Below are positions 15,505 to 24,032 of a stretch of 64,000 bases of DNA, in pieces. Source of the DNA: Cupriavidus gilardii (GTDB lineage: Bacteria; Pseudomonadota; Gammaproteobacteria; Burkholderiales; Burkholderiaceae); NCBI RefSeq assembly GCF_008801915.1, contig NZ_VZOV01000005.1, positions 1 through 64,000 of the forward strand, in the 5' to 3' direction. Position 1 is the stretch's first letter; each line of letters opens with the position of its first letter. The position numbers and the translations under genes are program-made. The notes beneath the pieces were generated by a model, which had not been told where the DNA came from, did no database searches, and saw only the letters and a list, made by a program, of their open reading frames with translations.

Positions 15505-16785
15505 TCAGGCGGCGGCCGGCGCGCCGCGCCGCGAGGCGTCGGACAGCGACAGCAAATAGACCAGCAGGCCGCCCGCCGCCAGCAGCAGGCCGACCCAGCC
15601 GGTCGATTGCCAGCCCAGGCCCGCCGCGATCGTCACGCCGCCCAGCCAGGCGCCGAGCGCGTTGGCCATGTTGAAGGCCGAGTGATTGAGCGCCGCGGCC
15701 AGCGTCTGCGCATCGCCGGCGACGTCCATCAGCCGGATCTGCAGAGCCGGTCCGAGCGCAACCACGGTGCCGATCAGCAGCACATTGGCCGATGCCAGCC
15801 AGGCGTGCGGCGCGGTCAGCACGAAGGCGCCGAGCACGGCCGCCGACCAGACCAGCACGCCGCCGATGGTCGGCATCAGCGCCTTGTCGGCCAGCTTCGA
15901 GCCCGCCAGGTTGCCGATCACCATGCCGACGCCGAACAGCGCGAGCACGAAGGGGATGCCGCTGGCGGGCATATGCGCCAGTTCGATCATCGTCGGCTTG
16001 ATATAGCTGAACACCGCAAACATGCCGCCGAAGCCGATCGCGCCGATACCGAGGGTCAGCCAGACCTGCTTGCGCCCCAGCGCCGACAGTTCGCGCAGCG
16101 GGCTGGCGTGCCGGTCGGCCGGCACGAAGGGCACCCAGCGCCAGACCAGCAACACCGTCAGCGCGCCGATCAGGCCGACCAGCGCGAACGCCGAGCGCCA
16201 CCCCAACCACTGGCCGATCGCCGCGGCGATCGGCACCCCGACCAGCGTGGCGACGGTCAGCCCCAGCATTACCATGCCGACCGCCTGCGCGCGCCGCTCG
16301 CGCCCAACCAGGCTGGCGGCGACCAGCGCCGCCACGCCGAAGTAGGTGCCATGCGGAAAGCCGGTCAGCAGCCGGGCGACGATCATCGGGCCGTAGCCGG
16401 GCGCCAGCGCGCTGGCGAAGTTGCCGACGGCGAAAACCGCCATCAGCGCCAGCAGCAGCGTGCGGCGCGGCAGCCGGGCGCCGAGCACCGCCAGCAGCGG
16501 GGCGCCGATCACCACGCCCAGTGCATAGGCGCTGATCAGATGGCCGGCGGCCGGGATCGTGATGCCGAGGTCGCTGGCGGCGTCGGGCAACAGGCCCATG
16601 ATGACGAATTCGCCGGTGCCGATGGCGAAGCCGCCGACCCCCAGCGCCAGCAGCGCGAGCCGCGCGGCGCGGCGCGCGGCCTTGCCGGCGGCGTCGGTCG
16701 AGGCTGCGGAGGCTGCGGAAGAGGCGGGGGCGTCGTGTGAAAAGGAGTCGATCGGATCGTATGGGCTACCGTCAGGGGCGGACAT
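15505..16785 (-). CDS. MFS transporter (DHA1 family, AraJ/YdhP-like)
   Basis: A 426-residue major facilitator protein with 12 predicted membrane segments after a 45-residue Ser/Ala/Asp-rich cytoplasmic start. GGFAIGTGEFVIMGLLPDAASDLGI in the first helix is the usual DHA1 opening, and RLLTGFPHGTYFGVAA replaces the typical antiporter helix-5 motif. Such proteins export drugs, arabinose or arabinose-like compounds; the substrate here is unknown. The start at 16785 (MSAPDGS) has no strong ribosome site. It follows chrA's promoter region on the same strand, with a 48-bp gap. Confidence 0.88.
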   Translation of the reverse strand: MSAPDGSPYDPIDSFSHDAPASSAASAASTDAAGKAARRAARLALLALGVGGFAIGTGEFVIMGLLPDAASDLGITIPAAGHLISAYALGVVIGAPLLAVLGARLPRRTLLLALMAVFAVGNFASALAPGYGPMIVARLLTGFPHGTYFGVAALVAASLVGRERRAQAVGMVMLGLTVATLVGVPIAAAIGQWLGWRSAFALVGLIGALTVLLVWRWVPFVPADRHASPLRELSALGRKQVWLTLGIGAIGFGGMFAVFSYIKPTMIELAHMPASGIPFVLALFGVGMVIGNLAGSKLADKALMPTIGGVLVWSAAVLGAFVLTAPHAWLASANVLLIGTVVALGPALQIRLMDVAGDAQTLAAALNHSAFNMANALGAWLGGVTIAAGLGWQSTGWVGLLLAAGGLLVYLLSLSDASRRGAPAAA

Positions 16786-16981
16786 GAGGAGATGACTGCA
16801 AGAGATCGCGCGGACGCGTGTTGTTTGGATCTTGTGATTGGCCGGAGCGCGGGCTCTGCGGCCCGCTGACACGCTCGTCGAGTTACGGGCGGCCGGCTTC
16901 GGCGTTATTGTGAAGCAAAACGCGCGATCGTGCGGCAGCGCAGCATGACGCTGCCGGCACGCGGGTCGACCTTGGCGGTCC

Positions 16982-17962
16982 CTAGCCGGCCTGTCGCCGC
17001 CACAGTGCCCAGATCCCAAGCGCCAGCAGGCCGGCGCCGATCACGCCGGCCTGTGCCGCGCGCGACGCCTCCGTGCGATCGCGCCAGCCGCCGTCCACGG
17101 CCAGATAGCCCTCGGTCGGATCGAACAGATTGCCGTCGGTGCGCGGCGCGCGGTCGGCGCGGTCCAGATAGCGCTGGGCCAGCTGCTGGGAAAAGCGGCG
17201 CGTCAGGCCTGGCGCGACCAGATTGCCGAGGCGGGACAGCCACGTCACGCTGCCGATGGTGGTCGCCTGGCGGCGCGGCTGTGCCGCCGCCCGCACGATG
17301 TCACGGGCGATCGTGCGGGGATCGACCAGCGGCCGCGGGGGGCGGATCGCCTTGCCGGTGTAGTTGGCGCAATGCCGAAAGGCCGGCGTATCGGCCACCG
17401 CGGGGAAGATGTCGCAGACGTGGATGCCGGGGAAGGGCAGCAGTTCGGCGCGCAGCGCCTCGCTGAAACCGCGCAGGCCATATTTGCTGGCGGTGTAGGA
17501 CACGCCATAGGCCGATGGCGACCAGGCGTTCATCGACAGCACATTGATCAGCGTGCCGTGCCCCTCGCGCTTGAAGTAGGGCAGCACCGCGTGCGCGCCG
17601 TACAGGTAGGCGATCAGGTTGGTCCGCAGCACGCGCTCGTGTGCATGGACCGGCGTCTGCTCCAGCAGGCCGACCGCGCCGACGCCGGCGTTGTTGACCC
17701 AGACGTCGATGCGGCCGTCGCCGGTGTCGGCCGCGAGCCGGGCCAGCGCCGCAACCGCTTCCGCATCGCCGACGTCGGTCGGCACGATCAGCGTGTCGGC
17801 GCCATGCGCAGCGCAGACATGGGCGGCCTCGCGCAGCGCCGCTTCGCCGCGCGCCGCGAGCACCAGGCGCACGCCGCGGCGGGCGAAGGCCTCGGCGGTG
17901 GCCCGTCCGATGCCGCTGGACGCGCCGGTGATGACGATGGTGACGGGACGGGACGGGCGCAT
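16982..17962 (-). CDS. short-chain dehydrogenase/reductase with C-terminal membrane anchor
   Basis: A 326-residue SDR. The nucleotide-binding TGASSGIG motif is at residues 12-19, NNAG near residue 90, and the catalytic Ser-Tyr-Lys set includes YTASK (about 160-164). The glycine pattern and PTDVGD fit NAD(P)H binding. Unusually the last 20 residues (AGVIGAGLLALGIWALW) form a hydrophobic tail ending in RRQAG, suggesting membrane attachment. AAGGAG sits 6 bases before the ATG at 17962. The substrate is unknown; a quinone, lipid or aldehyde reductase would fit a membrane location. Confidence 0.87.
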   Translation of the reverse strand: MRPSRPVTIVITGASSGIGRATAEAFARRGVRLVLAARGEAALREAAHVCAAHGADTLIVPTDVGDAEAVAALARLAADTGDGRIDVWVNNAGVGAVGLLEQTPVHAHERVLRTNLIAYLYGAHAVLPYFKREGHGTLINVLSMNAWSPSAYGVSYTASKYGLRGFSEALRAELLPFPGIHVCDIFPAVADTPAFRHCANYTGKAIRPPRPLVDPRTIARDIVRAAAQPRRQATTIGSVTWLSRLGNLVAPGLTRRFSQQLAQRYLDRADRAPRTDGNLFDPTEGYLAVDGGWRDRTEASRAAQAGVIGAGLLALGIWALWRRQAG

Positions 17963-18059
17963 GGTCACTCCTTCGCGGATCGGCAATCGTGCGGGGTGAC
18001 GATGCAAACGCCATGCCACGGCGTCGTGCGCCGCGCCGAGCCCGTCTACCGCCGTGCCG

Positions 18060-18947
18060 CTACGCCGGGCCCATCTCCAGACCGGCGAACAGATCGGCCA
18101 GCGTGGGTACCGAGCGCGCCGGCCAGATTGCCGACAGGTCGAAGGTCGGCAGCGCGGCGCCGTCGCGCACCTCGCAGAAGCGCACGCCGCGGAAGTTCAG
18201 CGAACGGATCCAGCTGGGCAGCAGCGCCACGCCGCAGCCGCCGGCGACGCAGGCCAGCACCGTCAGCGTCCGGTTGGCCTCCTGCGCGACGTAGGCCTCG
18301 TGGCCGGCCTTGCGCATCGCGTCGAGGATGCCGGCATGGAAGGCCGGCAGCTGCGACTGCGGATACATCACCAGGCCGGCGTCGGCGATCTGCGCGAGCG
18401 AAACCTTGCCGTCCGGCCCGGGCTCCAGCTCGTCCGGGATCGCCGCGACGAGCCGGTCGCGCAGCAGCGGACGCTCGCGCATGCGGCCGCCGACCGCCAC
18501 CGGCGTATGCATCAGGCCGATGTCGATCGCGCCGGTGCGCAGCGCCTCGGCCTGCTCGGCATTGCTCATCTCCCGGAGGATCACGCGCACGCCCGGCGCG
18601 CGCCGGCGCAGCTCGCGCAGCGCGCGCGGCAGCGTATCGAACAGCGCCGACGAGACCAGCCCGATCGTCAATTGCCCCGCGCTGCCACGGCCGATCTCCT
18701 GCGCGCGCCTTGCCGCCGCGTCGATGCGTTCGACGCTGGTGCGCACATCGTCGAGGATCGCCAGCGCCGCCGGGGTCGGCTGCGCACCGCGGCGCGAGCG
18801 CTCGAACAGGCGCACGCCCAGATCCGTCTCCATGCGTGCCAGCGCGGTGCTCAGCGCCGGCTGTGCGATGCCGAGCCAGTCGGCGGCGCGGCTGACGCTG
18901 CCATGGTCGATCACGGCGAGGAAGTAGCGCAGATGGCGGGTTTCCAT
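18060..18947 (-). CDS. LysR-type regulator, probably of the amidohydrolase-Bug unit
   Basis: A 295-residue LysR protein: winged helix-turn-helix in residues 1-60 (HLRYFLAVIDHGSVSRAAD then QPALSTALARME), followed by the two-lobe effector domain from about residue 90. It diverges from the amidohydrolase gene at 19061, the usual arrangement for a LysR regulator and its target. A TTTCCATAT-n7-ATATGAAA dyad covers its own start. The effector is unknown, but should be the substrate or product of the adjacent hydrolase. Confidence 0.92.
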   Translation of the reverse strand: METRHLRYFLAVIDHGSVSRAADWLGIAQPALSTALARMETDLGVRLFERSRRGAQPTPAALAILDDVRTSVERIDAAARRAQEIGRGSAGQLTIGLVSSALFDTLPRALRELRRRAPGVRVILREMSNAEQAEALRTGAIDIGLMHTPVAVGGRMRERPLLRDRLVAAIPDELEPGPDGKVSLAQIADAGLVMYPQSQLPAFHAGILDAMRKAGHEAYVAQEANRTLTVLACVAGGCGVALLPSWIRSLNFRGVRFCEVRDGAALPTFDLSAIWPARSVPTLADLFAGLEMGPA

Positions 18948-18964
18948 ATTGAAACGATATGAAA
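18941..18964. promoter_or_regulatory. probable LysR operator in the 18948-19060 divergent gap
   Basis: TTTCCATAT, a 7-base spacer and ATATGAAA form an AT-rich dyad around the regulator start codon, standing out from the GC-rich surroundings. The central part, ATAT-n7-ATAT, fits the T-n11-A LysR pattern. Autorepression and activation of the divergent amidohydrolase gene are the likely uses. Confidence 0.5.
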
Positions 18965-19060
18965 AAACAGATTCTGGATAATGGAAAACTATACCCGCGC
19001 TCCCTAGAATCCGTCGAACCTCGTATCTCGATTCATTTGTTTTCCGTTCGGAGTCGCACC

Positions 19061-19903
19061 GTGTCCCAGTCCTCGCCAGCCTCGCCGACCCCGGCCGTCG
19101 ACTCGCATGCGCATGTGTTCGAGCACGGCCTGGCGCTGGCGGCGAAGCGGCGCTATCGGCCGGACCACGACGCGCTGCTGGGCGATTACCTGGCGCAGCT
19201 CGACGCGCATGGCCTGACCCACGGCGTGCTGGTCCAGCCGAGCTTTCTCGGCACCGACAACCGCTATCTGCTGGCGGCGCTGCGTGCGCAGACGGCCAGG
19301 CTGCGCGGCGTGGCGGTGGTGGAACCGGCCATCGGCGACGCCGACCTGCAAGCGATGGCTGCCGCCGGCGTGGTCGGCATCCGCCTGAACCTGATCGGCC
19401 TGCCGGCGCCGGACCTCGGCGCCGCGCCGTGGCGCGACCTGCTCGAGCGCATCGATGCACGCGGCTGGCACGTCGAGCTGCATCTGCCCGCGGCCCGGCT
19501 TCAGGAAGTCATGCCGGCGCTGCTGGCGGCCGGCTGCCGCATCGTCGTCGATCACTTCGGCCGGCCCGACCCAGCGCTCGGCGTGGCCGATCCCGGCTTC
19601 GACGATCTGCTGCGCCACGCCGACAGCGGCCGGGTCTGGGTCAAGCTGTCCGGCGCCTATCGCAACTGGGCCGATGCGCAATGCGCGCAAGCCGGACGGG
19701 TGGCCGCGCGGCGGCTGCTCGAGGCCTTCACCGCCGAACGCCTGCTGTGGGGCAGCGACTGGCCCCATACCCAACATCGTCACGTGGCCTACGGGGCGAC
19801 CCGGCAATGGCTCGACGACTGGATCGACGATGCCGCGCAGCGCCGGCAATTGCTCGGCGATACCGCGCTGAACCTATTCCAATTCCAAGGAGACTTCGCA
19901 TGA
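19061..19903 (+). CDS. metal-dependent amidohydrolase (2-pyrone-4,6-dicarboxylate lactonase-like)
   Basis: A 280-residue TIM-barrel hydrolase of the amidohydrolase-2 family. The N-terminal DSHAHVFE gives the metal-site histidines, VDHFGRPD the middle site, and WGSDWPHT the C-terminal aspartate. These match the LigI-type group that opens lactones or hydrolyses dicarboxylates, usually without a strongly bound metal. The GTG at 19061 has GGAG upstream; an ATG at 18959 would overlap the operator. Its stop overlaps the Bug gene start (ATGA), so hydrolase and binding protein are co-expressed and probably share a substrate. Confidence 0.85.
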   Translation: MSQSSPASPTPAVDSHAHVFEHGLALAAKRRYRPDHDALLGDYLAQLDAHGLTHGVLVQPSFLGTDNRYLLAALRAQTARLRGVAVVEPAIGDADLQAMAAAGVVGIRLNLIGLPAPDLGAAPWRDLLERIDARGWHVELHLPAARLQEVMPALLAAGCRIVVDHFGRPDPALGVADPGFDDLLRHADSGRVWVKLSGAYRNWADAQCAQAGRVAARRLLEAFTAERLLWGSDWPHTQHRHVAYGATRQWLDDWIDDAAQRRQLLGDTALNLFQFQGDFA

Positions 19904-20904
19904 TGCTGCCTGCCCTGTTCCGCACGCTGTCGCGCCGCGCCGGCGCCTGTCTGTTCGCCGCCTCGGCGGTACTGCTGGCCGGCGTGGCCGCGCCCGCCGC
20001 CGCGGCCTATCCCGAACGGCCCGTGACGCTGGTCGTCACCTATCCGCCGGGCGGCACAGTCGACGTGGTCGCGCGCCTGCTGGCGCCGAAGCTGTCGAAC
20101 CTGCTCGGCCAGCCGGTCGTGATCGACAACCGCGGTGGCGCGGGCGGCATGATCGGCGGCGCCTATGTCGCGCGCGCCAAGCCTGACGGCTACACGCTGA
20201 TGCTCGATGCATCGAATCACGCGCAGAACCCGGCGCTGCACAGCCGCATGCAGTTCGACACGCTGAAGGACTTCGCGCCGGTGTCGCTGCTGCTGCGCGT
20301 GCCCAATGCGCTGGTGGTCACGCCCTCGTATCCCGTCAAGTCGGTGGCCGACCTGATCAAGCTCGGCCAGCCCAATGCGGGCAAGCCGATCCACTTCGCC
20401 TCGGCGGGCAATGGCTCGGCGCAGCATCTGGCCGGCGAGCTGTTCAACCTGATGGCGAACACGCGGCTCGAACATGTCGCCTACAAGGGCGGCGGTCCGG
20501 CGATGGTCGACGTGATGGCCGGCCAGGTGCCGGTCATGTTCGCCAGCATGGGTTCGGCGTGGCAGCACATCAAGAGCGGCAAGCTGCGCGCGGTCGCAGT
20601 CGGCGGCGCCAAGCGCTCGAAGGCCGCGCCCGAACTGCCGACCATCGCGGAGTCGGGCGTGCCGGGCTACGAAAGCTACGAGTGGAACGCCGTGTTCGCG
20701 CCGGCCGGCACGCCGCCGGCAATCGTCGAGCAGGTCTCGCGCGCGCTGGCGCAGGTGCTGAAGGACCCCGCCGTGGCCGAGCAGCTTGCCGGCTTCGGCG
20801 CCGAGACGGTCGGCTCGACGCCGGCCGAGCTCGATGCCTTCCGTCGCGCCGAAATCGCCAAGTGGAAGAAGGTCGCGGCGCAGGCGAAGCTGAGCCTCGA
20901 TTGA
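19900..20904 (+). CDS. Bug-type tripartite tricarboxylate binding protein
   Basis: A 334-residue periplasmic protein with a Sec signal peptide (cleavage near APAAAA-YPERPV, about residue 36). Family marks are RPVTLVVTYPPGGTVDVVAR, the VIDNRGGAGG loop, KPDGYTLML, and the KGGGPAMVDVMAGQVPVMF segment. Bug proteins bind carboxylates or other small ligands for TctAB-type or unknown permeases. No TctA or TctB gene is in the window. It overlaps the amidohydrolase gene, with AAGGAGA 8 bases before its ATG. Confidence 0.93.
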   Translation: MMLPALFRTLSRRAGACLFAASAVLLAGVAAPAAAAYPERPVTLVVTYPPGGTVDVVARLLAPKLSNLLGQPVVIDNRGGAGGMIGGAYVARAKPDGYTLMLDASNHAQNPALHSRMQFDTLKDFAPVSLLLRVPNALVVTPSYPVKSVADLIKLGQPNAGKPIHFASAGNGSAQHLAGELFNLMANTRLEHVAYKGGGPAMVDVMAGQVPVMFASMGSAWQHIKSGKLRAVAVGGAKRSKAAPELPTIAESGVPGYESYEWNAVFAPAGTPPAIVEQVSRALAQVLKDPAVAEQLAGFGAETVGSTPAELDAFRRAEIAKWKKVAAQAKLSLD

Positions 20905-21051
20905 GGCGGTTCTCGCAGCGCGGCCAATCTCCCTGTCCCGCTCACGCTTGCCTTCTCGTCTGCCGAAGGCGGAGATGCCTCCGGCCGAGAAACGCCGCGC
21001 TATGATTTGCCCCCTGACGAGCCTTTCGCGGTGCCAAGGAGCAAGCCCACG

Positions 21052-21957
21052 ATGCGGGACCTGGATTTGACCAGCCTGCGCCTGTTTGTCGCGGTCTGCG
21101 AGACGCGCAACATGGCGCGGGCCGGGGAGCAGCAGCATATCGTCGCGTCGGCGATCAGCAAGCGGCTGGCGCAGCTGGAGGATACGGTCGGCGCGCAGTT
21201 GCTGGAACGGCGCCGGCGCGGCGTGATTCCGACCCCGGCCGGCGAGATTCTGCTCGAGCATGCGCGGGCGATGCTGGCCGCGGCCGACCGGGTCGCACGC
21301 GACATGGCTGACTATGGCTCGGGCATCAAGGGGCAGGTCAGGCTGCTCGCCACGGTGTCGTCGATGGCGGAATCGCTGCCCGACGACATTGCCGGCTTCC
21401 TGCAGCAGCCCGAGCATCGCGATATCCGCGTGTCGGTCGAGGAGGAAGTGAGCCGAGAGGTGGTGCGCGCGGTGCGCGAGGGCTCCGCGCCGCTCGGCAT
21501 CTGCTGGGACGCCGCCGATCTGGAAGGGCTCGCCACGCGCCCCTATCGCGCCGACCATCTGGCCGCGGTGGTGCCTGCCTCGCATCCGCTCGCCGAGGCA
21601 AACGCGTGCGCGTTCTCCGATACGCTGGACTTCGACCATATCGGCCTGCCGGCGCAGACCGCGGTACACACCATGCTGGCGCGCCATGCGGCCATCGTCG
21701 GCCGGCCCGTGACCTATCTCGCGGTGGTGTCGACCTTCGACGCGTCGCTGCGCTGCGTGCGCGCCGGCCTGGGCCTGGCGATCATGCCGCGCGAGGTGGT
21801 CGAACCGGTCGCCGCGAGCCTTGACGTGCGGGTCGTGCCGCTGACCGATGGCTGGGCGCATCGGCGCTTCGCCATCTGTTTCCGCGACGAGCAGAGCCTG
21901 TCGCCGGCCGCGCGCATGCTGGTGGCGCATCTCGAGCGGATGGCGGCCGGGGAGTGA
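21052..21957 (+). CDS. LysR-type regulator
   Basis: A 301-residue LysR protein with an N-terminal winged helix (LTSLRLFVAVCETRNMARAG, then ASAISKRLAQLED) and a substrate domain from about residue 90. The ASAISKRL form is typical of the subgroup near Bug genes. It lies on the same strand between two Bug genes and is not divergent from anything, so its target could be the downstream Bug gene at 22150. AAGGAG sits 10 bases before the ATG at 21052. The upstream gap 20905-21051 has a weak GCCTTC/GAAGGC hairpin only. Confidence 0.9.
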   Translation: MRDLDLTSLRLFVAVCETRNMARAGEQQHIVASAISKRLAQLEDTVGAQLLERRRRGVIPTPAGEILLEHARAMLAAADRVARDMADYGSGIKGQVRLLATVSSMAESLPDDIAGFLQQPEHRDIRVSVEEEVSREVVRAVREGSAPLGICWDAADLEGLATRPYRADHLAAVVPASHPLAEANACAFSDTLDFDHIGLPAQTAVHTMLARHAAIVGRPVTYLAVVSTFDASLRCVRAGLGLAIMPREVVEPVAASLDVRVVPLTDGWAHRRFAICFRDEQSLSPAARMLVAHLERMAAGE

Positions 21958-22149
21958 GGCGCGCCGGCGGCTGAACCGTCCTTGTCAGCGTCCACCGGCG
22001 GGTCGCAACAACGATCCGCATAAACCCGGCTTCCGCTGACCCGTACGATGGCTTAAGCAATGGCAGATGGCGCCGAAGCGGCCGGTTGGCCGACACTACG
22101 GCGATTTCGAGCCCTGGGTACGCAGGGCATTACATCCGGAGACATCGCC

Positions 22150-23163
22150 ATGGCTGTTCGTATTGCGTCCACCCGTTCCCTTCGACCGCTCGCTTCGCTG
22201 CGCCTGACCGTCGCGGCGCTCGGCCTGCTCGCCGCGGCCGCCGTGCAGGCGGCCGATGCCTTCCCGCACAAGCCCATCGCGCTGGTGGTGCCGTTCTCCG
22301 CCGGCGGTCCCACCGACGTGGTCGCGCGCAGCCTCGGCCAGGCCATGTCGAAGCACCTCGGCCAGAGCGTGGTGGTCGAGAACCGTACCGGCGCGGGCGG
22401 CACCATCGCGCCGGCCTATGTGGCCCGCGCCGAGGCCGACGGCTATACGCTGTTGATCCACCACAACGGCATGGCCACCGCGCCGGCGCTGTACCGCAAG
22501 CTGTCGTATGACCCGCTGAAGGACTTCGAATACATCGGCCAGGTCGCCGACGTGCCGATGACGCTGCTGGGCAAGAAGGACCTGCCGCCCAACAGCACCG
22601 CCGAACTGGTGCGCTACGTGCAGCAGAACGAGTCGAAGATCAATCTTGCCAACGCGGGGCTGGGCGCGGTCTCGCAGCTGTGCGGGCTGCTGTTCGAGCA
22701 GGCCACCAACGTCAAGCTGAACGTGATCCCGTTCCAGGGCACGGCGCCCGCCATGACGGCGCTGCTGGGCGGCCAGGTCGATGTGCTGTGCGACCAGACC
22801 ACCGCCACGCTGCCGCAGATCGCCGCCAACAAGGTCAAGCTGTACGGCGTCACCACGCCGCAGCGGATCCGCGCGTTGCCCAATGCGCCGACCTTGCAGG
22901 AAGGCGGCCTCAAGGGCTTCGAGATGAAGGTGTGGCACGGCGTGTACGCGCCCAAGGGCACGCCGGCGCCGGTGGTCGCGCGCCTGACCGCCGCGCTGCA
23001 GGCCGCGCTGAAGGACCCGGCGGTGGTCAAGCGGCTGGACGAACTGGGCGCCGAGATCGTGCCGCCGGCCAAGCAGACGCCCGAAGGCCTGAAGACCTGG
23101 CTCAAGGCCGAAAGCGACAAGTGGCAGCCGATGTTGCGCAAGGCAGGCGCCTTCGCCGACTGA
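22150..23163 (+). CDS. Bug-type tripartite tricarboxylate binding protein
   Basis: A 337-residue periplasmic binding protein with a Sec signal peptide ending near AAAVQAA-DAFPHKP (about residue 36). It has KPIALVVPFSAGGPTDVVAR, the ENRTGAGGTIA loop and the conserved GGQVDVLCDQ segment. The CXX around VDVLCDQTT is unusual but not clearly meaningful. No enzyme gene adjoins it; the preceding LysR gene is the only partner. GGAG lies upstream of the ATG. The ligand is unknown. Confidence 0.93.
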   Translation: MAVRIASTRSLRPLASLRLTVAALGLLAAAAVQAADAFPHKPIALVVPFSAGGPTDVVARSLGQAMSKHLGQSVVVENRTGAGGTIAPAYVARAEADGYTLLIHHNGMATAPALYRKLSYDPLKDFEYIGQVADVPMTLLGKKDLPPNSTAELVRYVQQNESKINLANAGLGAVSQLCGLLFEQATNVKLNVIPFQGTAPAMTALLGGQVDVLCDQTTATLPQIAANKVKLYGVTTPQRIRALPNAPTLQEGGLKGFEMKVWHGVYAPKGTPAPVVARLTAALQAALKDPAVVKRLDELGAEIVPPAKQTPEGLKTWLKAESDKWQPMLRKAGAFAD

Positions 23164-23239
23164 GCGGCAAGCACGACCCATCGCCGCTCCCTCGTCGCCC
23201 CTCGACCCATCGCCGGGCCATCCCCAGGGCGCCGCGCGC

Positions 23240-23695
23240 TCAGTGCCGCGGCGCCTTGCCCGTCAGCGTTTCCCGGGCGGCGCCGAGCCGCTCCCCCATC
23301 GCCGCGCCCAGGGCCTGCAGCCCGCTCATCGGGCGCACCATCACTTCGAACTCGACGATCCGGCCTTCCTCGTCGAAGCGCAGCATGTCGATGCCCTTGA
23401 GCGCCTTGCCGTCGACCTCGGCGCTGAATTCCAGCACGACGCTGCTGCCGTCGCTGCTGGCGAAGGTGCGGTGATAGCGGAAGTTCTGGAATACCGTATT
23501 GACGGTCTTCAGCACCAGCTTGATCGCGTCGCGGCCGGGGTAGGGCGTATGCGCGACCGGCGAGCGGAACACGATGCCGTCCGACAGCAGCGGGTCCAGT
23601 TCCTCCATCGCATTGCGCTCCAGCAGCCGATGCCAGGCCGCCAGCGTGCGGCGGGCGGCATCGGGCAAGGGCAACGGCTGGTCGTCGATTTCCAT
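23240..23695 (-). CDS. SnoaL/NTF2-like small protein
   Basis: A 151-residue protein with the cone-shaped NTF2-like fold expected from its pattern: helix-rich start, ELDPLLSDGIVFRSPVAHTPYPGRDAIKLVLKTV, then alternating strands (VVLEFSAEVDGKALKGIDMLRFDEEGRIVEFEVMVRP). The family includes polyketide cyclases, isomerases and simple ligand-binding proteins; activity is not predictable. GAGGAGAG precedes the ATG. Its promoter is flanked by two 16-bp palindromes, so the gene is likely under tight repressor control by a regulator encoded elsewhere. Confidence 0.85.
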   Translation of the reverse strand: MEIDDQPLPLPDAARRTLAAWHRLLERNAMEELDPLLSDGIVFRSPVAHTPYPGRDAIKLVLKTVNTVFQNFRYHRTFASSDGSSVVLEFSAEVDGKALKGIDMLRFDEEGRIVEFEVMVRPMSGLQALGAAMGERLGAARETLTGKAPRH

Positions 23696-23776
23696 CGGGC
23701 TCTCCTCTTCGGGTCAAGGGCAGGGACGGCGCAAAGCGTGCCGAGGTGATCGACCGATGCCGCGGCACGCTTGGTT

Positions 23777-23833
23777 ATGCAACTGGTTGCATTGAGAATA
23801 GCAGTGCGCCTCAACGTATGCAACCAGTTGCAT
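23777..23833 (-). promoter_or_regulatory. promoter of the SnoaL-like gene bracketed by two identical operators
   Basis: ATGCAACTGGTTGCAT (23777-23792) and ATGCAACCAGTTGCAT (23818-23833) are exact reverse complements of each other, and each is itself a palindrome with a 2-base centre. Read on the minus strand, TTGCAT of the distal site is a -35 box; 17 bases later comes TATTCT (23795-23800) as -10, and the proximal palindrome covers the start-point. Repressor binding would block both ends of the promoter. This is the main content of the 337-bp gap 23696-24032; nothing else is recognised there. Confidence 0.7.
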
Positions 23834-24032
23834 TAGAAGCGCGGCTCGGTCGCCAGCCCATGCGAAGCCATCGCCCAACGCCACGATCGCGTATCGCCGC
23901 TCACCGAGTGTCGGACAGCGGTGGACAGCAATGCGGCTGACATGTGCGCTACAGTGCCGCCCAATGGACACGGTACGGACGCGGTCATCTCCGCACCGCG
24001 CCGCTGTCTGCCATGCAACCATCGCCCCGTTC

